Translations under genes and position numbers: made by a program | Notes under the pieces: generated by a model | What the model was told of the DNA's origin: nothing | The model's database searches: none | What the model saw: only the letters and a program-made list of their open reading frames with translations | Assembly (NCBI GenBank): GCA_948144175.1 | Contig: CANXME010000553.1 | Coordinates: 496,001-560,000 of the forward strand | From: Closterium sp. NIES-65 | Taxonomy: Eukaryota; Streptophyta; Zygnematophyceae; Desmidiales; Closteriaceae | Reading direction: 5' to 3' | DNA length: 64,000 bases | Shown here: positions 1-10,270 of the stretch, in pieces | Layout: every line of letters starts with the position of its first letter | Position numbering within the stretch: the stretch's first letter is position 1

Positions 1-179
1 CAGCAGCCCGCGCCGCCCGTGAGCCCCTACGCCACCCGAGCCGCGCGAGCCGCCCGAGCCGCCCGAGCCGCCCGAGCCGCCCGAGCCGCCTGAGGGGCCG
101 TGCTGCTGTTCCTGAGCTGTGTTCCTCTGCTGCTGACCTACCCGACTCTCCCAGCCCGGTGAGACTTTCAGCTGCTGCC

Positions 180-3100
180 ATGGCCACCCCCAATGTTCTT
201 ACTTTTGACGCTGAGGGGAGGGCCATTGACTTTGCCGTCTGGATTGAAGACCTGCAGCTGTACTTACTGTGTGATGCGATAGATGAGGTCTCTCTCTTTG
301 ACTTTGTCTCTGGCGCTGTCCCTGCCCCACCTGCTGATGCTGACTCTGCCGTTCGCTCCAAGTGGGCGACCCGCGATGCTGCTGCACGTCTTGCTGTGCG
401 TCGCCACCTCCCTTCCTCTGAGCGTGCCCACTTTAGTCAGTGCAAGACCGCTCAGGCCTTGTACGACGCTGTAGTTGCACGCTACTCCTCCCCTTCCTCC
501 GCTACCCTTAGCCGCCTCATGCTACCGTTTCTCTTCCCTGACCTCGCTTCCTTTCCCACTGTCGCTGACCTCGTTACCCACCTCCGTGCTAGTGACACCC
601 GCTACCGCGCTGCCCTTCCTGCTGAGTTCCGCGCTGCGAACCCTCCTCCCATGTACATCACTCTCTACTTTCTCGTCACCCGTCTCCCTGAGTCCCTTCG
701 TGTCGTTAGGGACCGGTTTCTCTCTGTCTGTCCCACCACTCTCACTGTCGACCTCCTTGAGGAGTCCCTGCTAGCGGCTGAGAAGAGTATTGTCGCTGTA
801 GGGGCCTCTCGGGGTGACCCTCGCACCCCCATCTTTGAGGGGTGTGGTCCTTCCCCCCTGCTGCCCTCTGTCGCCTCTGCCGCTGCGGCCGACCTCACTG
901 GTTTTGAGTCGGTCGGCGCGGCGTCTGCCCCCAGCGGCAGACGCCGCTCTGGCAAGGGCAAAGGGGGCAAGGGAGCGGGTGGAGCTAGAGGGGGCGGTGG
1001 AGGAGGCGGTGGGGGTGGCGGGGGGAGTGGGGGTGGCGGTGGGGGTGGTGGCGGGAGTGGAGGTACTGGTGGCGGCGGTGGAGGCGGAGGTGGCGGCGGA
1101 GGTGGCAGCGGAGGAGGCGGTGGGAGCGGTGGGAGCGACGGTCCTGGTGGGGGAGGTGGCGGTGGAGACGGGGGTGGCGGTGGAGGCGGGGGTGGCGGTG
1201 GAGGCGGGGGTCGGAGTGGCTCGTCCCAGCGGAGCAGCTCTGGGGGTGGTCAGCGCCAGCAGCAGCAGCAGCAGCAGCCGCAGCAGCAGCCACAGCAGCA
1301 GCAGCGCTCTCGCACCGTCCTCGCCCCTCAGCAGCTCCGTGAGTGGTACTTGCAGCGTCAGCGTGGTGGTGCGCTTGGTCCCTGCCCCTACGTTCTTCGC
1401 ACCGGTGACCGTGCAGGGGAGAGGTGTGGAGGCGCCCACACAGCCCGCCGCTGCTTTGGCCGCCTGACCGACGCCTGGCGTCAGCAGTTTCCGGAGGCCG
1501 TTGAGATCCCCCGCTGGGGAGAGCTGTCTAGGGCTGGTGTAGCTATTTATGATCTTGATTTTGATGCTATTCTCTCTGCTATGTATGCTGTGACTGGTAG
1601 TGATGAAGATGACTGTCACCGGTGTTTCCCGCCCGACCCGGGCATTGGTACTGCCGCGTCAGGTACTAGTGAGGCTGCTGCTCTAGGTGCCAGTGCGTCT
1701 GTGCTCTCAGGTGCTGGTGAGTCTGCCCTCTCAGGTACTGTGTCGGCTTCGGCCTCTCACACCTTCACCCTTGACTCTGGAGCGTCTCGCTCCTTCTTTA
1801 GGGACCGCACCACTCTCACGCCGCTGAGTCGGCCGGTTGCGGTGTCCCTGGCTGACCCCTCTGGGGGGCCTGTCCTGTCTCGCTTCTCCACTGTCCTCCC
1901 GTGTCCGGCGGCCCCCTCTGGCACCCTGACTGGTCTCTACCTCCCCTCGTTCTCGACGAACTTGGTGAGTGGTGCTGACCTCCAGGATGCGGGTGTCCAC
2001 CAGTTCACGCCTGCTCGTCAGCGAGTGACCCACTGCACGGAGGCGGATACAGGTCGCCACCTGGCTACGTTTACACGTCGGCCAGGGTCGAGCCTGTACA
2101 CACTGACCACTGCTTCTCCTCCAGGTGCTACGTCTGGTAGGGTCCCTTCGTCTGGTCAGGTGTTTGCTGCAGCGTCCAGGTCTGGTCCTGAGTCTGCCCC
2201 CTGCTCGTGTCGTCGTCTGTCTCACGAGACCCTCCTCTGGCACCACCGCCTTGGCCACCCCTCTCTGCTTCGGCTCAGAGGCATGGCCTCGCGAGTCTTT
2301 GTGTCTGGTCTTCCCCGGTCTCTCCCTCCCCTTCCTCCGGGCCCTGGCCCTACCTGTGTCCCCTGTGTCGAGGGGCGCCAGCGTGCTGCCCCTCACTCCT
2401 CCCAGTTTCCTCCGACAGAGGCCCCGTTGCAGACGCTTCACATGGACGTGTGGGGCCCAGCCCGCGTCCGTGGACAGGGTCAAGAGCGCTACTTCCTGCT
2501 GGTGGTTGACGACTACTCGCGTTACACCACAGTCTTCCCCTTGCGCAGCAAGGGTGAGGTCACTGAGGTGTTGATCGACTGGATCCGCGCAGCTCGTCTC
2601 CAGCTTCGGAGGAGCTTTGGCTCTGACTTCCCTGTTTTGCGTCTGCACTCGGACAGAGGCGGAGAGTTCTCCTCTGGCCTCCTGAGTGCCTACTGTCGTG
2701 CGCGAGGCATCCGTCAGACCTTCACGCTTCCGGACTCACCACAGCAGAATGGGATTGCTGAGCGCCGCATTGGCATGGTCATGGACGTCGCTCGTACGTC
2801 CATGATGCATGCGGCTGCTCCCCATTTTCTGTGGCCGTTTGCGGTCAGGTACGCTGCGCACCAGATCAACCTCCACCCCAGGGTCTCTCGACCGGAGACC
2901 TCCCCAGCCCTGCTGTGGACGGGGAAGGTTGGCGATGCGTCGGCGTTCCGGGTCTGGGGATCTCGGGCGTTTGTTCGCGACCTGTCTGCGGACAAGCTGT
3001 CCCCTCGTGCTTCTCCCTGCGTCTTCCTGGGGTTCCCCCCCGACGCCCCTGGGTGGCAGTTTTACCACCCCACCTCTCGACGTGTTCTGTCCTCCCAGGA

Positions 3101-6100
3101 CGTCACGTTCGACGAGTCGGTACCCTACTACCGCCTCTTCCCCTACCGCACTCCGTCCCTCCCCCCACCCCCGCTCTTCTTGGTACCAGGTCCCCCCCCG
3201 GTAGTCCCCCTCCCCCCTCAGGGTCCTGCCCCTTCAGGTGTGTCCCAGGTAGACGCGGTCGAGCCTGTCGAGGTCACTGGTGACTCTGGTGCTGCTGCGG
3301 GAGCTGAGCCTGGGGGTGCGGATTCTGGGGGTGCTGAGCCTGGGGGTGCTGAGCCTGGGGGTGCTGAGCCTGGAGGTGCCGAGCCTGGGGGTGCTGTGCC
3401 TGGGGGTGCTGTGCCTAGGGGTGATGAGCCTGGGGGTGCTGTGCCTGGGGGTGCTGAGCCTGGAGGTGCCGAGCCTGGGGGTGCTGTGCCTGGGGGTGCT
3501 GTGCCTAGGGGTGCTGAGCCTGGGGGTGCTGAGCTTGGGGGTGCTGTGCCTGGGGGTGCTTCGTCTCGCCGGGAGCCACTCTCCCCACAGGAGCTGCGTG
3601 AGTGGTTTGCCAGGCGCTGGAGGCGTGCTGCTTGTGCTGGTGGTTCTTCGGCTGCAGAGGGTACTACTGCCGCGCGTCCCGCCGGTGCTCGTACTGTGGG
3701 TGCTGGAGCTGCTGGGTCTGAGAGTTCTCCTGGAGCTGGTACTGCTGAGGGTGTTGGCGCTGAGCCTGCCGTTGGCGGTCCGACTGACCGTGCTCCTGGT
3801 GCTGCCGCTGGAGGTTCTGGAGCTTCTGGTGGTGCTGCTGGAGGTGCTGCTGGAGTGGGTACTCCTGCCGGGGCTGCTGGTGCTGTTCCTGCTGTTTCTA
3901 GCGTCGCCGCGCGGCCCCGACCGTACTTCGTTCCGCTCCTGCAGCAAGTTCTTGGTCTTACACCTCCTCCTCCTCCCTTAGAGGGTCCGCAGCCTGTCCG
4001 GTCACAGCCACAGCTACAGCCTGCCTCCCCTTTGCCTGCTCCTTCTCCCTACGCTGGTCCGACTGGAGGTCTTACTGAGCGTCGTGAGCCTGCGTCTCGT
4101 CCTGTGTCGCCTGTTCGTACTGAGCGCGCTAGTGGTCGCGGGTCGCGTCAGCGTCCTCCTCCTGTCCCTGGCACGCACCGGATGTCACTGCGTCCGTCCA
4201 CTGCTCCTCTGCGTGCCCCTTTGCCTTCTCCTCCTGCTTCCTCTCTTCCTGCTCTTGCCGACCCGGAGTCGGACTCTCTTCGTGCTGCCAGTCCTACTGT
4301 CACGCGTCTCCTTGCTACTGCTGTCACTGACCCTTCCTTCGAGTCGTCTGCTGCGTCTGCCCTTGTCACTGAGCTTGTCGACTTTGCTGCGCGCTGTCGT
4401 CTAGACTACGCTGCTCGTCTTGTCACTGAGTCTGAGTCCGCGTGTCCTCCGTCCGTCGGGGGTGAGTGTGCCCTTGGCACGGACGTCCTTGAGGACAGGC
4501 AGGAGGAGTTCCAGTGTCTGGCAGCCGCTTCACCTCGTCTCGCGTCTGTACTGCTAGCCCCTGAGGGAGACCCGGATGCACCAGACATCCCGACTCCGCG
4601 CTCTTACGCGGAGGCGATAGAGGGTCCCTACTCCTCTCAGTGGCAGGCAGCTATGGATGCAGAGATGGCTTCCTGGAAGTCCACAGGCACCTACGTTGAC
4701 GTTGTTCCCCCTCCTGGGGCGAACATCGTCAGTGGCATGTGGATTTTCAGGGTGAAGCGGCCGCCGGGTTCTCCGCCTGTCTTCAAGGCGCGTTACGTGG
4801 CTCGTGGCTTCAGTCAGCGGCAGGGGGTTGACTACTTTCAGACCTTCTCCCCCACCCCGAAGATGACCACTCTTCGGGTTCTGCTGCACGTTGCTGCTCA
4901 CCGTGACTACGAGCTGCACTCTCTCGACTTCAGCACAGCTTTCTTGCAGGGCAGCCTGCACGAGGAGATCTGGCTGCGTCGCCCACCTGGCTTCACTGGG
5001 TCTTTCCCTCCTGGTACCCAGTGGAGTCTCCGGCGTCCAGTCTACGGTCTCCGCCAGGCGCCACGTGAGTGGCACGACACACTGAGGACTACGCTCGCGG
5101 CACTTGGGTTTGCTCCTTCTACTGCCGACCCGTCGCTGTTTCTGCGCACCGACACCTCTCTGCCGCCGTTCTACATCCTCGTGTACGTCGACGACTTGGT
5201 CTTTGCCACAGCTGACACTGCTGGACTCGCCTACGTGAAGTCCGAACTGCAGAAGAGACACACGTGCACTGACCTGGGTGAACTGCGCAGCTACCTTGGC
5301 TTGCAGATCACCCGGGACAGAGCACGCCGCACCATTACCCTGACTCAGTCACACATGGTGCAGCAGGTCCTTCAGCGCTTTGGCTTCACGTACTCCTCGC
5401 CTCAGGCCACTCCTCTGCCTACTCGCCACTCGCTCTCAGCTCTGCCTTCGGATGAGTCCGTAGAGTCGAGTGGCCCGTTTGCAGAGCTTGTTGGCTGCCT
5501 CATGTACCTGATGACCTGCACACGACCTGACCTCGCATACCCTCTTAGCATTCTCGCACGCTTTGTTGCTCCTGGGAGACACCGACCAGAGCACATGGCT
5601 GCAGCGAAGAGGGTGTTGCGCTACTTGTGCAGTACGTCGGGCATGGGGCTAGTGCTTGGAGGGCGCAGTCCAGTGGTCCTCACTGGGCACGCAGACGCTT
5701 CTTGGGCTGACGACCAGGCTACGCAGCGGTCGTCACAGGGTTACACCTTCAGCCTTGGTTCCGGCTCTGTCTCGTGGCGGGCTACCCGCTCGTCTTCTGT
5801 TCTCGGCTCCAGTTGTGAGGCTGAGATCTACGCTGGGGCTATGGCTGCACAGGAGTTACGCTGGCTCACCTACCTGCTGACCGACCTTGGAGAGCAGCCT
5901 CGTTCTCCTCCAGTCCTGTACGTAGACAACAAGGCCATGCTGGCCTTGTGTCGAGAGCAGCGACTGGAGCACAGAACGAAGCACATTGCTCTCCGCTACT
6001 TTCTTGCTCGTGAGCTACAGCAGCGTGGACAGTTGCGACTTGCGTACGTGGCCTCTGAGGCCAACACTGCTGATGTCTTCACCAAGGCACTTGCGCCTTG

Positions 6101-6167
6101 TGATCATCAGCGTTGTTGCACGCAGTTGGGTCTTGTGCCTGTCTTGCCTCACTTGCTCTCCTCTTGA
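180..6167 (+). CDS. Copia-1 Gag-Pol polyprotein (looks whole)
   Basis: One uninterrupted frame of 1995 codons from ATG 180. Order along the protein: a Gag region (about 1-250), a long Gly-rich run followed by a Gln-rich run (about 270-380), a Cys/His knuckle-like stretch, an aspartic protease with LDSGAS near residue 530, the pre-integrase WHHRLGHPS motif, an integrase core with the LHMDVWGP and HSDRGGEF signatures, a Pro/Gly-rich linker carrying a tandem PGGAE-type repeat (3300-3560), a reverse transcriptase with YVDDLVFA, and RNase H with GHADASWADD, SCEAEIYAG and VDNKA. This protease-integrase-RT-RNase H order defines copia elements. The polyGly/polyGln insert in Gag is unusual. Confidence 0.92.
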   Translation: MATPNVLTFDAEGRAIDFAVWIEDLQLYLLCDAIDEVSLFDFVSGAVPAPPADADSAVRSKWATRDAAARLAVRRHLPSSERAHFSQCKTAQALYDAVVARYSSPSSATLSRLMLPFLFPDLASFPTVADLVTHLRASDTRYRAALPAEFRAANPPPMYITLYFLVTRLPESLRVVRDRFLSVCPTTLTVDLLEESLLAAEKSIVAVGASRGDPRTPIFEGCGPSPLLPSVASAAAADLTGFESVGAASAPSGRRRSGKGKGGKGAGGARGGGGGGGGGGGGSGGGGGGGGGSGGTGGGGGGGGGGGGGSGGGGGSGGSDGPGGGGGGGDGGGGGGGGGGGGGGRSGSSQRSSSGGGQRQQQQQQQPQQQPQQQQRSRTVLAPQQLREWYLQRQRGGALGPCPYVLRTGDRAGERCGGAHTARRCFGRLTDAWRQQFPEAVEIPRWGELSRAGVAIYDLDFDAILSAMYAVTGSDEDDCHRCFPPDPGIGTAASGTSEAAALGASASVLSGAGESALSGTVSASASHTFTLDSGASRSFFRDRTTLTPLSRPVAVSLADPSGGPVLSRFSTVLPCPAAPSGTLTGLYLPSFSTNLVSGADLQDAGVHQFTPARQRVTHCTEADTGRHLATFTRRPGSSLYTLTTASPPGATSGRVPSSGQVFAAASRSGPESAPCSCRRLSHETLLWHHRLGHPSLLRLRGMASRVFVSGLPRSLPPLPPGPGPTCVPCVEGRQRAAPHSSQFPPTEAPLQTLHMDVWGPARVRGQGQERYFLLVVDDYSRYTTVFPLRSKGEVTEVLIDWIRAARLQLRRSFGSDFPVLRLHSDRGGEFSSGLLSAYCRARGIRQTFTLPDSPQQNGIAERRIGMVMDVARTSMMHAAAPHFLWPFAVRYAAHQINLHPRVSRPETSPALLWTGKVGDASAFRVWGSRAFVRDLSADKLSPRASPCVFLGFPPDAPGWQFYHPTSRRVLSSQDVTFDESVPYYRLFPYRTPSLPPPPLFLVPGPPPVVPLPPQGPAPSGVSQVDAVEPVEVTGDSGAAAGAEPGGADSGGAEPGGAEPGGAEPGGAEPGGAVPGGAVPRGDEPGGAVPGGAEPGGAEPGGAVPGGAVPRGAEPGGAELGGAVPGGASSRREPLSPQELREWFARRWRRAACAGGSSAAEGTTAARPAGARTVGAGAAGSESSPGAGTAEGVGAEPAVGGPTDRAPGAAAGGSGASGGAAGGAAGVGTPAGAAGAVPAVSSVAARPRPYFVPLLQQVLGLTPPPPPLEGPQPVRSQPQLQPASPLPAPSPYAGPTGGLTERREPASRPVSPVRTERASGRGSRQRPPPVPGTHRMSLRPSTAPLRAPLPSPPASSLPALADPESDSLRAASPTVTRLLATAVTDPSFESSAASALVTELVDFAARCRLDYAARLVTESESACPPSVGGECALGTDVLEDRQEEFQCLAAASPRLASVLLAPEGDPDAPDIPTPRSYAEAIEGPYSSQWQAAMDAEMASWKSTGTYVDVVPPPGANIVSGMWIFRVKRPPGSPPVFKARYVARGFSQRQGVDYFQTFSPTPKMTTLRVLLHVAAHRDYELHSLDFSTAFLQGSLHEEIWLRRPPGFTGSFPPGTQWSLRRPVYGLRQAPREWHDTLRTTLAALGFAPSTADPSLFLRTDTSLPPFYILVYVDDLVFATADTAGLAYVKSELQKRHTCTDLGELRSYLGLQITRDRARRTITLTQSHMVQQVLQRFGFTYSSPQATPLPTRHSLSALPSDESVESSGPFAELVGCLMYLMTCTRPDLAYPLSILARFVAPGRHRPEHMAAAKRVLRYLCSTSGMGLVLGGRSPVVLTGHADASWADDQATQRSSQGYTFSLGSGSVSWRATRSSSVLGSSCEAEIYAGAMAAQELRWLTYLLTDLGEQPRSPPVLYVDNKAMLALCREQRLEHRTKHIALRYFLARELQQRGQLRLAYVASEANTADVFTKALAPCDHQRCCTQLGLVPVLPHLLSS

Positions 6168-6379
6168 CCTTGCTTGTACCTTCGCCTATATATACTCTTG
6201 CTCTTGCTTGCTTGACTCTTGTATATCTCTATATATAATCTTGCATGTGAACTGGCCTTCTGGCCTTTGAACTTGTGCTCGGAATGCGTGGTGACTTTGT
6301 GATCCACCCTGAGCTTTGCTTTGCTTTGCTTGACTGGTCTTGTGACCCCTTGTTCTCCCCCACTTTGCCTATGGGGGTG

Positions 6380-6512
6380 TGTCAGAACATATAGCTGACT
6401 TGTTTCTGTAGGCTATAGTGGGGTATCCCATAGGGGGTACAACACAATTAGGGTTTCCTATTTGTATTCACTTCACTTCATAGTCATTCATTCTCGTTCA
6501 CACTTTCTCACA
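6380..6512 (+). repeat. Copia-1 3' LTR (133 bp)
   Basis: Begins TGTCAGAACAT after a polypurine tract and ends TTTCTCACA. Related LTRs occur at 15878-16000 (Copia-2) and, inverted, at 63184-63309 (Copia-3). All share a GGCTA...GTGGG...AGGGGGTACA core and are unusually short for an element this long. Confidence 0.8.
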
Positions 6513-6952
6513 GGTAGCTCCGAACTCGGCTTCTCCTTCTCTGTTGCTGCCATAACCAGTGCTAAGTAACCCGTGTTACTCTCGTTAACTGTCCTTTCGA
6601 ACCGTGCCAGTGTCGTTTCAGGAACGCTCCCTGTATCCGTCCAGCTTCGCAGCTCCACTCGTTTCCCGTTGTTGTAGATGCACGCCTTCCTGTTGACCCA
6701 ATCGATCTCGGGGTTGAACCGCTTCAAGAAATCTCGCCCCACGATGAAATCTAAGCCCTTGATGTTCGTGATCGGCAACGTCGGCTTCCACCTCAGCGCC
6801 CCTATGTGCAGCTGCAGTGATGCTTTGCCGTGGACGGGAAGTTTCGTACCGTCCACCATTGTTGCCGAGAACTTGGTCTCCTCCGAAAATTCTCCAATTT
6901 TCTCCAACGTCCCGCGGTCGCACACCGGGTGGGACACACCACTGTCCACCAT
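6488..6952 (-). CDS. Ty3-A retroviral-type aspartic protease region
   Basis: The frame opens with a VDSGVSHPV active-site motif and continues with a VGRDFLKRFNPEIDW stretch, typical of Ty3 pepsin-like proteases (the flap/ILGxDFL region). It lies directly downstream of Gag on the minus strand, as expected for Ty3 elements, and ends where Copia-1 interrupts the element. Fossil part only. Confidence 0.72.
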   Translation of the reverse strand: MVDSGVSHPVCDRGTLEKIGEFSEETKFSATMVDGTKLPVHGKASLQLHIGALRWKPTLPITNIKGLDFIVGRDFLKRFNPEIDWVNRKACIYNNGKRVELRSWTDTGSVPETTLARFERTVNESNTGYLALVMAATEKEKPSSELPVRKCERE

Positions 6953-6955
6953 TGC

Positions 6956-8509
6956 CTAGAGGCGTCGCCCATTGCAGATCACCTCGAGTAGTAGTGGTTT
7001 TTGCTGCTCCGAGTAACCGTAGATGGTCTCGCTTATAGGATCGTAGGGTACGTCGAATAGATCATCCCTCGGTCCTGCGCTCGAAGCTGCTGATTCCATT
7101 TCAGTTTCCAACTGAGCAGGGTTAGAAGGATTTATCCGAGGCCGATTCAGCTTCGTCTTGGCCTGGAACCTTCTCTTAAGCCTTTGCAGCTGTGTAGGCT
7201 TCTCCTGTGGGCAATGGGGAGCCTCAACACTATGCTGCGGGGAGAGAATATGAACTCCTTGGAACGCACGACCCTTTTCAACGCTCCGGAGTGATTTTCC
7301 CAACTTCGCAGGTACCTGAATATTGTCTGAAGGCTTTTTCTTGGCCTTGAAATCTCCCCTGAATTTTCTAAAGGCTTGAAAACCTCGAGAGAGAATATTC
7401 TTACTCTCGGGGGTGTTCGGCTGGAGTTTCCCGGTCGGTGCAGAGTCTTGTTTCGCGGAGCCTCCATTTGTCTCGGCGATTTCCCCTGTTGCCGGCCGGT
7501 CGTGGCGTTTTAAATTCGCGCCATCGTGTCCTCCTTTTTTCGCCATCGTGGATGTTGCATTGTTGTTGCCCTGCAGCTCCGCTCGTACTATCTTCAACTT
7601 CCAACACGCCAAGAGTCGATGTCCTGCTGCACCGCAAAATTCGCACCTCTCATATTTTGTGGGCCGCTGCTTCGCGTCGATCTTGTCGATATCCATCGGG
7701 TCGGCGGTCGTGGGTGGTGCCGATCGCTTCGTGCCAAATGATCGGTTCAGCACGTGGCGTCCTGTCTCGGGTTCACATCGCATCAGCGCATCGAATCTCT
7801 CTGTTGCACACACCATGTCGTGGTAGTTGTTGTAGTTCGCGGCAATCACTTGTTGGCGGATTTCCATCTTTAGTCCTTCAGTATACGCTTGGATTTTTTC
7901 CCCTTCGCTCAGGTCGGTAATTCGGTTGAAGAGGCTCTCCATCTGCTGCGTGTACTGTGTTACACTGCCGAACTGTTTATGCCGATGAATCTGCTGCCGC
8001 GCCATGTAGCTGGAGTTGATTGGTTCGAAGCGTTGAATTAAAGCTTCCCGAAACTGCGTCCATGACCCCTCGCCTCGGATCTTATTGCTGTTGTAAATCC
8101 ACTCGAGCGCCGGGCCTCGTAACAGTGTCGCTGCGAGCCGAATCCGCATTGCATCGTGTGTCGGGGTCGTACAGCCAACGGCCTCGAAGTAAATTTCGAG
8201 AGTCGCAATGAATCGACGAACGTCAGTGTCTCTCGCATTCGGATTGAACGTCTCCGGTAGCTTCGGACGTGCCGCCTCAAGATTCACTGTAGCTGCTGCC
8301 GCTGCTGCTGGGTGAAGTGTCGGTGTCGCTGCTGCTGCTGCTGCTGCTGGCGTCGCTGCTGCATTCGCTGCTACGTTCGCTGCTGCTGTGGCGGCTACCA
8401 ACTGGTTCGCGAGAAGCTCCTCTATTCTCTGGAGTGCCGCTCGCGTCTGGTCCAGGCCGGTGTGTAACTCCGTATTTTTTCGTACGGAATTATCACCGTT
8501 TTCCTCCAT
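6956..8509 (-). CDS. Ty3-A Gag
   Basis: A 517-residue frame with an Ala-rich N-terminal segment and a Ty3 retrotransposon Gag domain (LRGPALEW and FREALIQRFEP stretches), followed by one CCHC zinc knuckle (CEFCGAAGHRLLACWKLK, about residues 290-310) and a basic C-terminus. CCHC knuckles bind the element RNA. It belongs to a broken element. Confidence 0.8.
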   Translation of the reverse strand: MEENGDNSVRKNTELHTGLDQTRAALQRIEELLANQLVAATAAANVAANAAATPAAAAAAATPTLHPAAAAAATVNLEAARPKLPETFNPNARDTDVRRFIATLEIYFEAVGCTTPTHDAMRIRLAATLLRGPALEWIYNSNKIRGEGSWTQFREALIQRFEPINSSYMARQQIHRHKQFGSVTQYTQQMESLFNRITDLSEGEKIQAYTEGLKMEIRQQVIAANYNNYHDMVCATERFDALMRCEPETGRHVLNRSFGTKRSAPPTTADPMDIDKIDAKQRPTKYERCEFCGAAGHRLLACWKLKIVRAELQGNNNATSTMAKKGGHDGANLKRHDRPATGEIAETNGGSAKQDSAPTGKLQPNTPESKNILSRGFQAFRKFRGDFKAKKKPSDNIQVPAKLGKSLRSVEKGRAFQGVHILSPQHSVEAPHCPQEKPTQLQRLKRRFQAKTKLNRPRINPSNPAQLETEMESAASSAGPRDDLFDVPYDPISETIYGYSEQQKPLLLEVICNGRRL

Positions 8510-8924
8510 TTGGCGATTTACAGGAAGATTTGCGACAAAAACAATTCAATTCTAGGCGTTGGTCATCTTACTGTGAGTCGAATCGACTGTAAAATTGACG
8601 AGCGTTGATTCTGTAGGTCGCGTGATTCTCCCTTCGACGAAATTCGCGTCCGATCTCGGCTGTTGAGAAGAAATTCGATCCGACGTTCCAAATTCCAACC
8701 TTTTTGGTCGAAATTCTCACGGCCGTTGAGATTCGAATCGATCCGACGGTCGAAATTCCAACTTTTTCGCCACTTGACCTGAGGAGTGTTCGAAAAACCG
8801 GTTCGAGGGGATGTTAGAAAATAGCGCGGAACTGGTTTACGTACCCGAAATCGGCGCTTTCCGTCGTCGCCCCCGCGGTTTTAAAAGCTAGGTTTTAGCG
8901 GTAGAAAAACTTCGCTTCGAACAG

Positions 8925-8937
8925 GCTCTGATTACCA
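8925..8937 (-). other. Primer binding site of Ty3-A
   Basis: On the minus strand it reads TGGTAATCAGAGC, close to the initiator-Met tRNA 3' complement (TGGTATCAGAGC) seen at 19060-19071. It lies two bases inside the LTR border. Confidence 0.65.
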
Positions 8938-8956
8938 AGTGTGAGGATCTAGGATC

Positions 8957-9174
8957 TGTCAGAATGTTATTTGTCTAGCTTGCAGTGGGGTGCTCAATAG
9001 TGAGTACAACCCCTTAGGGTTTGCCATTTTGTGTGTCCTGCTGCTTCCTAGTCCCTCTTTCTTCCTTCCAATTCTCCTTCGTAAACCCTAACTCCTAGTT
9101 CTAGAGCAAGCCCACCTACCTCCTAGTGTGGGCCTAGGCTACTAAGCCTAGGCCCCACACCTACTATTCTAACA
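8957..9174 (+). repeat. 5' LTR of the non-autonomous element
   Basis: 218 bp beginning TGTCAGAATG and ending CTATTCTAACA; nearly identical to 12149-12366. It contains an inverted repeat in its last 60 bp (GGCCTAGGCTAC...AGCCTAGGCC). Confidence 0.88.
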
Positions 9175-9399
9175 TGGTATCTAGAGCCGGCATGATCCTG
9201 CCGCCTAGTTCATCGGGCCCACCACCTACTTCCGCTGCCGTACTATCCGCCGCGCGCCCCGTGGTGCGCGGCATTGCATTTTCATCCCGCCACGCGCTTC
9301 GAACGCGTGGCGGCTTTTTCTGCCCGCCGCGCGCTCGGGGCGCGCGGCGGTTTTCCCGTCCGTCGGAGCGCCCTCGAGGGGGCCTGCGCGCTGCCCTAC

Positions 9400-10270
9400 C
9401 CGCTGCTCGTCACGGCGCCCCCTGCGGGACCCGCGCGGCGTCGCCCTACTCGTCGCGACGTCCGTGCGGGACCCGCGGGGCGTCGCCCCTGCTCGTCGCG
9501 ACGCCCCCTGCGGGACCCGCGCGGCGTCGCCCTGCTCGTCGCGACGTCCGTGCGGGACCCGCGGGGCGTCGCCCCTGCTCGTCGCGACGCCCCCTGTGGG
9601 ACCCGCGGGGCGTCGCCCCTGCTCGTCGCGACGCCCTCTGTGGGACCCGCGGGGCGTCGCCCCTGCTCGTCGCGACGCCCCCTGCGGGACCCGCGGGGCG
9701 CCGTCAGATCCTGCAGCAGCAGCCGCCGCCGCCCTGCAGCACCAGCCGCCGCCAGGCCTGCAGCAGCAGCCGCCGCCAGAGCCTGCAGCAGCAGCCGCCG
9801 CCAGAGCCTGCAGCAGCAGCCGCCGCCAGAGTCTGCAGCAGCAGCCGCCGCCAGAGCCTGCAGCAGCAGCCGCCGCCGAGCCTGCAGCAGCAGCCGCCGC
9901 CAGGCCTGCAGCAGCTGCCGCCACCGAGCCTGCAGCAGCAGCCGCCGCTCTACCAGCAGCAGCAGCCGCCGCCGCTCTGCCGCAGCAGCCACCGCCGCCC
10001 AGCAGCAGCAGCCGCCGCCAGAGCCTGCAGCAGCAGCCGCCGCCAGAGCCTGCAGCAGCAGACGCCCCTGGAGCTGCCCGCCACTGCAGCAGCCGCCCCT
10101 GGTGCAGCCGCCGCTGGTACAGCCGCCCCTGGTCCCTGGAGCAGCCGACCCTGCAGCAGCCGCCCCTGGTCCCTGGAGCGGCCGCCCATGCAGGAGCCGC
10201 CCCTGGCCCCTGGAGCAGCAGCCCCTGCAGCAGCCGCCCCTGGACCTCAGAAGCCGCCCCTGGACCCGGT
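9400..10270 (+). repeat. GC-rich internal minisatellites
   Basis: Inside the non-autonomous element. A GTCGCGACGCCCCCTGCGGG-type unit of roughly 50-60 bp repeats between about 9410 and 9700. A 24-27-bp unit containing CAGCAGCAGCCGCCGCCAGA follows to about 10060, then looser CCCTGGAGCAGCCG repeats to about 10270. The periods are multiples of three or lack stops, so long open frames arise on both strands without evidence of a gene. Confidence 0.75.

Larger units (their letters stand above)
1..6512 (+). mobile_element. Copia-1, Ty1/copia LTR retrotransposon (5' end outside window)
   Basis: A copia-type element whose leader, single long polyprotein frame (180-6167), 3' untranslated region and 3' LTR (6380-6512) are visible. 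Its 5' LTR would lie left of base 1. The leader opens with a 9-bp CCGAGCCGC-type minisatellite (about 35-95). A G-rich polypurine tract directly precedes the 3' LTR. It is inserted in opposite orientation inside Ty3-A, whose protease region resumes directly after the LTR. The long frame looks whole, so this is probably a young insertion compared with its host element. Confidence 0.9.

Noticed and set aside
771-1619. Minus-strand Thr/Ala-rich open frame over the Copia-1 Gag region
   Set aside because: Mirror of the GC-rich polyGly coding stretch of Copia-1; no domain of its own.
3234-3981. Overlapping Leu/Val- or Ser/Thr-rich frames in the Copia-1 linker
   Set aside because: Shadows of the 15-bp PGGAE-encoding repeat in the polyprotein frame.
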